From assembly GCF_000718635.1 (NCBI RefSeq), contig NZ_JOBF01000005.1, forward strand, positions 186,001 to 250,000: a DNA stretch of 64,000 bases, given 5' to 3'. Origin of the DNA: Streptomyces varsoviensis (GTDB lineage Bacteria > Actinomycetota > Actinomycetes > Streptomycetales > Streptomycetaceae). This document shows positions 16,334 to 24,847 of this stretch, piece after piece. A program made the translations under genes and the position numbers. The notes under the pieces are model-generated. The model saw only the letters and a list, made by a program, of their open reading frames with translations. It had not been told where the DNA came from and ran no database searches. Positions within the stretch are counted from its first letter, which is position 1, and each line of letters starts with the position of its first letter.

Positions 16334-16479
16334 GTCGTTGTTCCCGTCTGTCTATGCGGGCCCCGGGCCCCGTTCGCGGGCCCCTCCGCTGCGAGGGCGT
16401 TCGGCCTCCACCGTATGCGGGCCGCCCGAGCCGGAGCCGGACAGGCGCCGGCGACCACGGCACGAGCCAACCAGTGCCT

Positions 16480-17650
16480 ACGCCCGTAAGCCCCGCCGGT
16501 CGCACCGCTGGCGGCGCGTGCGCCCCGGTCCATGCCCGGCCCCCTGCGGACCCACCGCGGCCCGTTGCGCACACCGGCCGCCAGGCCAGCGGCTACGGCC
16601 GACCGTGAGCCCGCCCGGCTCCACCGATACAGGACCGGCCCTCGGGCGCGTACCATCCCCCGGTCGGCGACTGTCCGTACAACCGCCCCCGGCCCAGCCC
16701 GCTGCGAGCGGTACGTACCCACAACCCAGCAGCACAGGCCAATCCCACCACCGCCCGCCGCCCCGCCCCCTCGCCGCCGTTCATACAGCCACGAGCGGCG
16801 GCACGGCCACCAGCCCTCCGCACCCGGCCAAGCCCCGGCCCCCGCAAGGGGCAACCGTTGACGAACGGCACCCCCAGCCAGCGGCTACGGTCCGCTGCGA
16901 GCCCGCCCAGTCACCTCCCACGCCCCCGCCCACCGCTGTCCGTACAGCCACGAGCGGCAGCACGGCCACCAACCCTCCGCTCCGGACCAGGCGCCCCTGG
17001 GCCCGCGGCGAACGGATAACCGCTGACGGACCGCACCCCCAGCCTGCGGCTACGGCCCGCCGCGAGCCCACCCGATCGCCTCTCACACCCCCCACACATA
17101 CCGCCGCGGCCGGCGACTGCTCGTACAAGCCCCCCGGCCCACCCGACCGCGAGCAGTACGCACCCACAACCCATCAGCGCGGGCCAGCCCCACCACCGCC
17201 CGCCACCCGCCCCTCACCGCTGCTCGTACAGCCACGAGCGGCGACACGACCGCCAACCGCCCGCACCGGGTCAGGCCCCGGCCCCCGCAAGGGCGCCCGT
17301 TGACGAACGGCCCCACCAGCCAGCGGCCTCCGGCACGAGCCCGCCCGGTCGGCGACCGCTCGTACAAGCCCCCGGCCCAACCGACCGCGAACGGTACGTA
17401 CACCCACACCCCAGCAGCACAGGCCAGCCCCACCACCGTCCGCCACCCGCCCCATCGCCGCCGTTCGTACAGCCACGGGCGGCGGCACAGCCACCAACTG
17501 TCCGTACCGCACCCGGCCCAGCCCCGGCCCCCGCAAGGGGCAACCATTGACGAACGACGCCCCAGCCAGCGGCCTCCGGCACGAGCCCGGCTCGGGCGGC
17601 GCAGCCCCGGCCCGCGGGGCCCGGGGCCCGCCCGCCCCGGGGAGCGCCGG
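16480..17650 (+). repeat. long degenerate tandem repeat, unit about 240 bp
   Basis: This fills the 1.4-kb space between the B3/B4 and CopD genes. The string TACAGCCACGAGCGGCGGCA recurs at 16784, 16943, 17227 and 17467. The string CAGCACAGGCCAGCCCCACC recurs near 16730, 17178 and 17417. The string GACGAACGGCACCCCAGCCA recurs near 16861, 17302 and 17550. The best-preserved period is about 240 bp, with internal deletions giving shorter units. All six frames are open but no product looks like a protein, so I treat it as non-coding repeat. Confidence 0.7.
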
Positions 17651-17771
17651 AAGGCCGGCCGGTGTCCGCGGCGCGAGCCACCTGGCGAGAGGGGGACGGT
17701 TCGAACTCGGGTGGACCAGTGTGGCGCGCGCCGGTCTTGCCGGATTTGTACGCTCCGGAGACGATCGCCCG

Positions 17772-18761
17772 ATGATGCTTCCGGGCTCCTCGGTCACCGA
17801 CACCCGCCGCCGGCGCGCGAGACTGATCGCCGCGGTGGCCATCCCCTCGGCGGCGTTCCTCGTCGTGTCGCTGCTGGGCGCCTCGGCCGCCCTGTCCGGC
17901 ACGAACGAGCTGACCGTGCCGGGCACGGGAATCACGACCACGCTGCGAACGGTGCTGCTGGCCGCGTTCTCCCTCCAACTGGGCGAGGCGGCCGCCAACC
18001 GGCTGGCCCGTACGGTTCCCGACGCGCCCGAATCCACCCCGCGCAGTTGGGCGTTGGCGGCGGCCCTGGCCGGAGTCGCGGCGGCGGCCGGGCAGATCGT
18101 CGTCCTGGCCGGGGACGGCTCCTTGGCCGCCGGGCTGTTCAGCGGCGACATCGTCGATACGTACGCGACGCGCCCCGGCGCCCTCGCGCTGCTGGAAGCC
18201 AACGGCTTCCTCTTCTCGGCCGTCTGCGTCGCGCTGCGCCGCCCCGCTCTCGCCTCCGCCCCCCTGGCCCTGGTCGCCGTCGGGGAGGCGCTGCGCGCGC
18301 ACCCGGAGGCCGACAGTCCGTTGCTGGGTTCGCTGCTGACGCTGATTCACCTGAGCGCCGCCGCGCTGTGGGCGGGCGGACTGGTGCACGTACTGCGCAC
18401 GATCCGCCTGTGGCGGGGCCGGCCGGACGCCGCCAGGGCGCTGCTGCGCCGGTACGCCCGGCCGGCCGCCGCCCTCTTCGCGGCCCTGGCGGCGACCGGA
18501 ACGCTCAGCACCCTGCGCCGGCTGCCGCTCGAAGCGGCGCTGACGACGGCGTACGGGCGCGCGCTGCTCGCCAAGCTGGCGCTGGTGGCCGTCGTGGGCG
18601 CGCTGGCCCTGGCCGCCCGGCTCCGGCTGAACCGTTCCTCCGACCCGAACTCCCCCACCGGCCCAGTCCGCCCCGCCCGCGCGGAGGCCGCGACCCTGGC
18701 CGCCGTCATCCTGGTCTCGGCGATCATCACGGCCGTGCCTGTGCCGGTGGCGAGCGGCTGA
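17772..18761 (+). CDS. CopD-domain membrane protein
   Basis: A protein of 329 residues with about eight membrane segments. The C-terminal half matches the CopD (copper resistance D) domain: LIHLSAAALWAGGLVHVLRTIRLW with the conserved His and Trp, then ALLRRYARPAAALFAALAATGTLSTLRRLP and YGRALLAKLALVAVVGALALAARLRLNR. CopD proteins are implicated in copper import across the membrane. The frame is open upstream to 17547 through repeat sequence, but paired ATGs at 17772/17775 with GGAGA upstream are the natural start. No partner CopC is adjacent. Confidence 0.82.
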   Translation: MMLPGSSVTDTRRRRARLIAAVAIPSAAFLVVSLLGASAALSGTNELTVPGTGITTTLRTVLLAAFSLQLGEAAANRLARTVPDAPESTPRSWALAAALAGVAAAAGQIVVLAGDGSLAAGLFSGDIVDTYATRPGALALLEANGFLFSAVCVALRRPALASAPLALVAVGEALRAHPEADSPLLGSLLTLIHLSAAALWAGGLVHVLRTIRLWRGRPDAARALLRRYARPAAALFAALAATGTLSTLRRLPLEAALTTAYGRALLAKLALVAVVGALALAARLRLNRSSDPNSPTGPVRPARAEAATLAAVILVSAIITAVPVPVASG

Positions 18762-18879
18762 CGACGGGCCCCGTCCGCCGTCTTTCCGCTCCCGGGGCGG
18801 GCATTTCGCCGACGCGGGGCGGCGTCCCTGGACGTTCGGTCGTTCTCCCGACGCGAGGACCGCTGACTGCTGGCCGCAG

Positions 18880-20160
18880 GCCGCTGGTCGCTGGCCGATC
18901 ACGGACTGAGGAGGCCGCCCGCCCGTGTGCGAGGTCGGCAGGGGAGCGAGGGCAGCGCCTATGGCCGCCGGGCTCTCCCCCGAACGCGCAGGCGGCTGGC
19001 GTACGAGCCGTGCCCTACGCAGCCGCCTTCCCGGCGCGCGAGGACAACCGGAGCCTCAACCGACCCATAGCCGAACCAGTCTCCCGCCGCCCTCACGCAC
19101 GAGGGCGGCGGGGCCGTCCGGGCGGACGTCCACGCCAAGATGGCTGTCTTCCCGCACGAGGGCCGGCCGCTGTACGAGCCTGACCCACGTCGCCGCCTTC
19201 CCCTCGCACGAGGGCGACCGGGGTACGGGCCCTGCCCTACCCAGCCGCCTGCCCCGCGTACGAAAGCGGCCGGAGGCCGACCAACCCCTGCTGGTGGTCG
19301 ATCCTCCCGTTCTCCCGCGCAGGGGCGGGACGGCCGGGCCCCCGCGACGCCCCACCACGCTCACCGCGCTCACCGCGCGAGGGCGGTCCCATCCCGCGCG
19401 CTCGCCGTACGCCAACGCGGACAGCACTCCCCGAGCACCCGCCGCACGCCAACGCTCCCCACCCACGAGCGGGCGACCGGGAGCCCACGCCGATGGCAGG
19501 ATCATGACCGGGGCCCGGCCAACGCCCCCGCCCACCCACCGTGCAAGAGCGGGCCCCACCCCGAGCACCCGCCGCACGCCAACGCGGACAGCACTCCCCA
19601 CCCGCGCGGGATGGCGACCGGAAATCCACGCCGATGGCGACGCCGTGACCCAACCAACGCTCCCCGCCCGCTCATTACGCAAGGAGGCCCCACCCCAAGC
19701 ACCCGCCATACGCCGACACAGCCAGCGCCCCCGCCCGAGCGCGGGCGACGGGGCACCCACCCCGATGGCAGGAGCGTGGCCGGGGCCCGGCACCAACGCT
19801 CCCGCCCACTCACCGCGCCAGAACAGCCACCACCCCCGCAAACCCGCCGCGCAAGGACGGCCGCCACCCCAGGCACCCCCGCACGCCAACGCGGCCAACG
19901 CTCCCCACCCATGCGCGAGCGACCGAGCGCCCCGCCGATGGCAGAACCGTGACCAGGGCCCGACCAACGCCCCCGCCCACTCGCCGCGCGAGAACAGCCA
20001 CCGCCCCCGCGAAACCGCCGTGCAAGGGCGGCCCCATCCCGCGCACCCGCCGCACGCCAACGCGGACAACGCTCCCCACCCACGCGCGGGCGACCGAGCG
20101 CCCCGCCGACGGCAGAACCGTGACCAGGGCCCGGCCAACACCCCCCGCGCCCCGCGCAAG
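18880..20160 (+). repeat. degenerate tandem repeat block, units about 130-176 bp
   Basis: This fills the 1.45-kb gap between the CopD and PLP-enzyme genes. The anchor CTCCCCACCC recurs at 19455, 19594, 19901 and 20072, with a related GCGCCCCCGCCC at about 19725; spacings are 139, about 131, about 176 and 171 bp. Each unit also carries a CGCACGCCAACGCGGACA-like block, and the best-preserved pair a GATGGCAGAACCGTGACCAG block. The left part (18940-19300) holds shorter units of about 60 bp with a GCACGAGGGCG core. Long frames are open on both strands but look like no known protein. Confidence 0.7.
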
Positions 20161-20212
20161 CACGGCCCCACCGCCGCCGTCGCCGCGACCGAACCCGCCC
20201 CTCTCCCACACC

Positions 20213-21439
20213 TCACCCGCCGTGCGGATTGGCCGCAGCCCCCTCCGTACTCAGGGCGACGAGGACAGACGTGCCCGCGGCTCCGAGCCCCAGGGCTGTG
20301 CGGCGGTCGTCGGAAGCCTCGCCGGTGAGGGCGGTGCGCAGGCCTGCGAGGGAGGCGGCGCCGCAGGGGCCGGAGGAGATGCCGTGGGCGGCGAGGGCGC
20401 GGGCCGCGGCGGCGCTGTCGGCGTCGGTCACGGTGACGGCGGCGTCGAGGCCGTCGCGCAGGAAGGGCCAGGCGAGGCTGGAGGGGGTGCCGCAGTTCAG
20501 GCCCGCCATGGTGGTCTCGCCCGTCGGCACGGTCACCGGCCGCCCGGCCAGGAGGCTGTGCAGGGTTCCCGCCGCGTTCTCGGGCTCCACCGACAGCAGC
20601 GCCGCGCCCTGCGCCGCCCCCGCCCGCCGGCCGCGGTAGTGGGTGACGGCCGCCTGGGCGAGCGAGCCGACGCCGACGGGTACGGCCACGAGCGCGGGCG
20701 GCCCCGCGTCCGCGGCGGCGAGTTGGGCGTCGACCTCGGCGAACAGGGTGGAGTACCCCTCGACGATCCAGCCAGGAACCTCCTCGTAACCCGGCCAGGC
20801 CGTGTCCTGCACGAGGACCGCGTCCGACCCTTCGGCCGCCGCCTCCGCCGCCGCGCGCACGGCGTCGTCGTAGACGCCCGCCACCTCCGTGACCCGCGCC
20901 CCCTCCCCCGCGATCGCGGCCACGGCCCCCGGGTGCACCCCGTGCGCCACGAAGACATGCGCCCGGTGCCCGAGCAGCCGGGCCGTACGGGCCACCGCCC
21001 ACCCGTGGTTGCCGTCCGTCGCGGTGACCAGCCGTACCGGAGCGCCGTCTCCCGCCCCGCGAGACGACAGGACCCGGTGCACCGCCCACGACGCGCCCAG
21101 CGCCTTGAACGCCGGCAGCCCCAGCCGCGACGACTCGTCCTTGACGAAGAACCGGCCGACGCCCAGTTCGGCGGCGATCTCCGGAAGCTCGGTCAGCGGC
21201 GTGGGGCCGTACCCGGGCAGCGCGGCATGGAAGGCCCGTACGTCGGCGGGCGCGGGCTCGCAGACCCAGTCGCGGGCGGCCGGGCGTACGTACCAGGAGC
21301 CCGCACGGCCGGTGGGGGTACGGACGGGCGTACGAGCGGACGTACGGCCGGACGTACGGGCGGCGGTACCAGCGGAGCTACGGGCGGCGGCGACAGCGGG
21401 TGCGGCGGCGTCAGCGGGTGCGGCGGCGAACTTCGGCAT
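20213..21439 (-). CDS. PLP-dependent diaminopropionate ammonia-lyase-like enzyme
   Basis: A fold-type II PLP enzyme (tryptophan synthase beta superfamily). The PLP lysine is Lys112 in LGLPAFKALGAS. Other motifs are VTATDGNHGWAVA, VPVGVGSLAQAAV in the phosphate-binding region, TMAGLNCGTPSSLAW and GISSGPCGAASLAGL. It is closest to diaminopropionate ammonia-lyase/threonine dehydratase-like proteins and should deaminate a small amino acid. The N-terminal 45 residues (ARTSGRTSARTPVRTPTG) are encoded by short GTACGG-rich repeats and are probably disordered. It is divergent from a LysR gene that may control it. Confidence 0.85.
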   Translation of the reverse strand: MPKFAAAPADAAAPAVAAARSSAGTAARTSGRTSARTPVRTPTGRAGSWYVRPAARDWVCEPAPADVRAFHAALPGYGPTPLTELPEIAAELGVGRFFVKDESSRLGLPAFKALGASWAVHRVLSSRGAGDGAPVRLVTATDGNHGWAVARTARLLGHRAHVFVAHGVHPGAVAAIAGEGARVTEVAGVYDDAVRAAAEAAAEGSDAVLVQDTAWPGYEEVPGWIVEGYSTLFAEVDAQLAAADAGPPALVAVPVGVGSLAQAAVTHYRGRRAGAAQGAALLSVEPENAAGTLHSLLAGRPVTVPTGETTMAGLNCGTPSSLAWPFLRDGLDAAVTVTDADSAAAARALAAHGISSGPCGAASLAGLRTALTGEASDDRRTALGLGAAGTSVLVALSTEGAAANPHGG

Positions 21440-21527
21440 GGGGTCAGCTTGCGATCCCCGCTACCCATCGGTCCAGCAAATGTTTCCGACCTATATTCAT
21501 CAGGTGAGCCGAAGGATCGGAGCGCCG
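21440..21527. promoter_or_regulatory. divergent promoter region, PLP enzyme / LysR
   Basis: This short AT-richer spacer contains ATGTTTCCGACCTATATTCA at 21479-21498, which ends ATTCAT and has weak ATG...CAT symmetry. LysR regulators usually bind such sites between themselves and a divergent target, so autoregulation and control of the PLP enzyme are likely; the exact box is inference. Confidence 0.45.
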
Positions 21528-22460
21528 ATGTTCGACCTGCACCGGCTGCGGCTGCTGCGCGAGCTCAAGCACCGCGGCACCCTCGCCGCCGTCGCCGCGG
21601 CCCTCTCGTACAGCCCCTCGTCCGTATCGCAGCAGCTCGCCCAGTTGGAGGCCGAGGCGGGCGTGGTGCTGCTGGAGCCCGTGGGGCGCCGGGTCCGGCT
21701 CACCGAGCAGGCCGAGATCCTCGTGGCCCACACCGAAGCGGTGCTCGAACGCCTGGAACGCGCCGAGGCCGACATCGCCGCCTCCCTCACCGACATCACC
21801 GGCAGCCTGCGCGTCGCCGCCTTCCAGACCGCCGCGCTCACCCTCCTCCCAGTCGCGCTGACGCGGCTGCGCGCGGCGCACCCCCGACTGCGCGTGCACG
21901 TCACCCAGATGGAACCGGAACGGGCCCTGCCCGGCCTGCTCGCCCGCGACTTCGACCTCGTGATCACCGAGGAGTACCCGGGCGCCCCCGGCCCCCGGCC
22001 GGACGGCGTGGAGCAGGAGGACCTGTACGAGGACCCGCTGAACCTGGCCGTACCGCGCCCGGACACCCCCGGCGGTCACCCCTCACCCGCCCCCGGCACG
22101 GGAACCGCGAGCGCGCAGGCGATGCTCCGTTCGCTGGCCGATCGCCCCTGGGTGATGGAGCCCGAGGGCACGGCCGCCCGGCGCTGGGCGATGGCCCTGT
22201 GCCGTACGGCGGGGTTCGAGCCCGACGTGCGCTTCGAGTCCTCCGATCTCGTGCTCCACCTGCGCCTCGTCGAAGAGGGCCACGCCGTCGCGCTGCTCCC
22301 GGACCTCGTCTGGAACGGCCGCGCCCCGACCGTTCCCCTGCACCGCCTCCCCCAGGGCCACGGCTTCCGCCGCCTCGCCACGGCCGTACGCGGCGGGAGC
22401 AGCGGCCACCCGGCCGTCGCGGCCTGCCGGCGCGCGCTGCGGCGAGGGGCGACCCCGTAA
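21528..22460 (+). CDS. LysR-family regulator
   Basis: A 310-residue LysR protein. The winged HTH is FDLHRLRLLRELKHRGTLAAVAAALSYSPSSVSQQLAQLEAEAGVVLLE, followed by a linker helix and a periplasmic-binding-type effector domain (GSLRVAAFQTAALTLLPVAL; DLVITEEYPG; LRLVEEGHAVALLPDLVW). GAAGGATCGGAG precedes the ATG. An in-frame GTG lies 24 nt upstream. It is divergent from the PLP enzyme, a classic LysR/target arrangement. The effector is unknown. Confidence 0.88.
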   Translation: MFDLHRLRLLRELKHRGTLAAVAAALSYSPSSVSQQLAQLEAEAGVVLLEPVGRRVRLTEQAEILVAHTEAVLERLERAEADIAASLTDITGSLRVAAFQTAALTLLPVALTRLRAAHPRLRVHVTQMEPERALPGLLARDFDLVITEEYPGAPGPRPDGVEQEDLYEDPLNLAVPRPDTPGGHPSPAPGTGTASAQAMLRSLADRPWVMEPEGTAARRWAMALCRTAGFEPDVRFESSDLVLHLRLVEEGHAVALLPDLVWNGRAPTVPLHRLPQGHGFRRLATAVRGGSSGHPAVAACRRALRRGATP

Positions 22461-22545
22461 ACCCCGATCCGTAAGCCCCACGCCCGTAGCCACCGTGGCC
22501 CCGTCGCCCCGGCCCGAAAAAACTTCGAAGAAATTTCGGCGGAGC

Positions 22546-22572
22546 TGTCGATCCGGGCGCATCCCGTTCGAC
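22546..22572 (+). promoter_or_regulatory. ECF42-type promoter of the YCII gene
   Basis: TGTCGA at 22546-22551 is followed after 17 nt by CGAC at 22569-22572. ECF42 sigma factors of Streptomyces are known to use TGTCGA at -35 and a CGAC/CGTC-like -10. The element is 142 nt upstream of the YCII (DGPF) gene, the standard ECF42 target, and the sigma factor is the next gene. Confidence 0.72.
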
Positions 22573-22611
22573 GCAAGGGTGCGAGGCGGGGAGAGCCCCC
22601 GCCCGTCCGGC

Positions 22612-22665
22612 CGAGCCGAGCGAGCCGAGCGAGCCGAGCGAGCCGAGCGAGCCGAGCGAGCCGAG
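22612..22665 (+). repeat. perfect 9-bp tandem repeat, six copies
   Basis: CGAGCCGAG is repeated six times without a mismatch in the 5' untranslated region of the YCII gene, followed by a second 9-bp array (CACCGAACG, about three copies, 22680-22705). Perfect copies imply recent expansion or active slippage. Confidence 0.9.
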
Positions 22666-22713
22666 AAAGCACACCAAAAACACCGAACGCACCGAACGCA
22701 CCGAGGAGTCACC

Positions 22714-23070
22714 ATGCCGCGCTACCTGACGATGATCCGCATCGACGAGCGGTCCGCCCCCGCCGAGGGCCCCAGCCCCGAACTGATGGAGCGGATGGGC
22801 GTACTGCTGGAGGAGATGACCAAGGCCGGGGTCATGCTGGACAACGCCGGGCTCACGCCGACCGCCGACGGCACCCGGGCCACCTGGTCCGGCGGCAAGG
22901 TGAGCTGGACCGACGGGCCGTTCACCGAGAGCAAGGAGGTCATCGGCGGCTACTTCATCATCCAGGCCAAGGACAAGGCCGAGGCCCTGGAATGGACCAA
23001 GCGCTTCCTTCAGACGCACGAGGACTACTGGACCATCACCGCCGAGGTCCGCGAGATCCTGGAGCCCTGA
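22714..23070 (+). CDS. YCII/DGPF-domain protein, ECF42 partner
   Basis: A 118-residue protein starting MPRYLTMIRIDE with the domain-naming DGPF motif in WTDGPFTESKEVIGGYFIIQAKDKAEALEW. YCII-fold proteins are small ferredoxin-like enzymes. DGPF members are the regular partners and targets of ECF42 sigma factors. GAGGAG precedes the ATG. The upstream frame is open but consists of (Ala-Glu-Arg)n repeats, so the ATG at 22714 is the start. The ECF42 sigma gene follows after about 120 nt. Confidence 0.92.
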   Translation: MPRYLTMIRIDERSAPAEGPSPELMERMGVLLEEMTKAGVMLDNAGLTPTADGTRATWSGGKVSWTDGPFTESKEVIGGYFIIQAKDKAEALEWTKRFLQTHEDYWTITAEVREILEP

Positions 23071-23191
23071 CCCGGCATCACCAGCATGGCGGCCCGGCCC
23101 CCGGCGCCCGCCCTCGGCCCCACGGTCGTGAACAGCCGCGCACAGCCGCCTTGATCGCGCTTGCCCGGGCCTCGCCCTGCTGCTCTGATGA

Positions 23192-24811
23192 GTGTTCGTG
23201 ACGGCAAAAGCGGCAGCAGCGGCATCAGCACCAGCGGCATCGACGGCATCAACGAGTACGGGCAAAGCGGCCGAGACCGTGGAGACGGTGTTCAGGATGG
23301 AGTCCGCGCGGATCATCGCCGGTGTCGCCCGGATCGTACGGGACGTGGGCATCGCCGAAGAGCTCGCGCAGGACGCCCTGGTCGCCGCGTTGGAGCAGTG
23401 GCCGGAGTCGGGCGTACCGGAGAAGCCGGGCGCCTGGCTCATGGCCACCGCCAAGCACCGCGCGATCGACCTCGTACGCCGCAAGGAGACGTACGCGCGC
23501 AAGCTGGCGGAGGTCGGGCGGGCGGCGCTGACGGACGTACCGCCGCCGGGGCCGGGCGCCCCGGAGGGGGCCGTGGACCCCACGGGCTCAGCGGACGCCA
23601 TGGACGCCGACGGCATGAACGACATGGACGGCATGGACGGCATGGACGGCATAGAGGACGATCTGCTGCGGCTGATCTTCACCGCGTGCCATCCCGTGTT
23701 GTCGGCCGAGGCCCGGATCGCGCTCACCCTGCGGCTGCTGGGCGGGCTGACGACGCAGGAGATAGCCCGCGCCTTCCTGGTCCCCGAGCCGACGGTCGCC
23801 CAGCGCGTCGTCCGCGCGAAACGCACCCTCGCCAAGGCCGGGGTGCCCTTCGAAGTGCCGGGCGCCGCCGAGCGGGCAGCCCGCCTCTCCTCCGTACTGG
23901 AGGTCATCTACCTCATTTTCAACGAGGGTTATTCCGCGACGGCGGGCGACGACCTGGTCCGGCCGGCGCTCTGCGAGGACGCGCTCCGCCTCGCCCGCGT
24001 CCTCGCGGGTCTGATGCCCGGGGAGGCAGAGGTGCACGGCCTCGCCGCGCTCCTGGAGTTCCAGGCGTCGCGGATCACGACCCGTACGGACCCCGAGGGG
24101 GCGCCCGTGCTCCTCGCCGACCAGGACCGCTCCCGGTGGAACCGGATGCTCATCCGCCGCGGCATCGAGGCCCTGCACCGCGCCGGGAACAGCCCGCACG
24201 CCGACCGCAGCCCGCACGCCGACCCCGGCCCACACGCCGACCGCAGCCCGCACACCGGCCCCGGCCCGTACGCCGACCGCAGCCCGCACGCCGACCCCGA
24301 CCCAAACACCGGCCCCGGCCCGCACGCCGACCGCAGCCCGTACGCCAGCCCCGGGGCGCACGCCAGCCCCGGCCCGTACGCCCTCCAGGCCGCGATCGCG
24401 GCGTGCCACGCGCGGGCGGTCCGTTACGAGGACACGGACTGGGCGACGATCGCCGCGCTGTACGGGCGGTTGGCGGCCCTCACCCCGTCCCCGGTGGTGG
24501 AACTGAACCGGGCCGTCGCCGTATCGATGGCCCAAGGCCCAGCGGCCGCCCTCCCCCTGCTGGACGCCCTGACCAGCGAACCGTCCCTGCGCGGGTACCA
24601 CCTCCTGCCGAGCGTCCGCGGCGATCTGCTGGAGCGCCTGGGCCGCGGCGACGAGGCCCGTACGGAGTTCGCCCGCGCCGCCTCCCTCACCCGCAACGCC
24701 CGCGAGAAAGCGCTCCTGCTGGCACGGGCCAGCAGCGCCCCCGCCGCTACCGCTACCGCTCCCGCCGCCACTACCGGCACCACCACCGCCACCACCGCCC
24801 GTCCGGATTAG
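23192..24811 (+). CDS. ECF42-group RNA polymerase sigma factor with repeat insertion
   Basis: An ECF sigma factor: region 2 (VFRMESARIIAGVARIVRDVGIAEELAQDALVAAL; GAWLMATAKHRAIDLVRR), region 4 (LTLRLLGGLTTQEIARAFLVPEPTVAQRVVRAKRTL), then the long helical TPR-like C-terminal extension typical of ECF42 (VIYLIFNEGYSAT; LNRAVAVSMAQGP). Two in-frame repeat insertions break the usual sequence. One is a (Asp-Gly-Met)n run in the region 2-4 linker near residue 145. The other is a block of about 60 residues of (S/G)P(H/Y)(A/T)(D/G)(R/P) repeats at about residues 333-394 inside the extension. The N-terminal 30 residues are Ala/Ser/Thr repeats; the start (GTG 23192 or 23198) is uncertain. Confidence 0.88.
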   Translation: MFVTAKAAAAASAPAASTASTSTGKAAETVETVFRMESARIIAGVARIVRDVGIAEELAQDALVAALEQWPESGVPEKPGAWLMATAKHRAIDLVRRKETYARKLAEVGRAALTDVPPPGPGAPEGAVDPTGSADAMDADGMNDMDGMDGMDGIEDDLLRLIFTACHPVLSAEARIALTLRLLGGLTTQEIARAFLVPEPTVAQRVVRAKRTLAKAGVPFEVPGAAERAARLSSVLEVIYLIFNEGYSATAGDDLVRPALCEDALRLARVLAGLMPGEAEVHGLAALLEFQASRITTRTDPEGAPVLLADQDRSRWNRMLIRRGIEALHRAGNSPHADRSPHADPGPHADRSPHTGPGPYADRSPHADPDPNTGPGPHADRSPYASPGAHASPGPYALQAAIAACHARAVRYEDTDWATIAALYGRLAALTPSPVVELNRAVAVSMAQGPAAALPLLDALTSEPSLRGYHLLPSVRGDLLERLGRGDEARTEFARAASLTRNAREKALLLARASSAPAATATAPAATTGTTTATTARPD

Positions 24812-24847
24812 GCCCCGCAGGGGCCGAGCCTTTCAGGCATGGGCCCT

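Noticed and set aside
17271..18902. A 543-codon minus-strand frame spanning repeats and the CopD gene
   Set aside because: It is antisense to the well-supported CopD gene and elsewhere only translates the degenerate repeat; composition is Gly/Arg/Ala low-complexity.
18925..20328. A 467-codon plus-strand frame and the opposing 677-codon minus-strand frame (19056-21089)
   Set aside because: Both translate the tandem repeat block (NAPAHSPREN..., for example) and have no ribosome binding site or family similarity; the minus frame also runs antisense-shifted through the PLP-enzyme gene.
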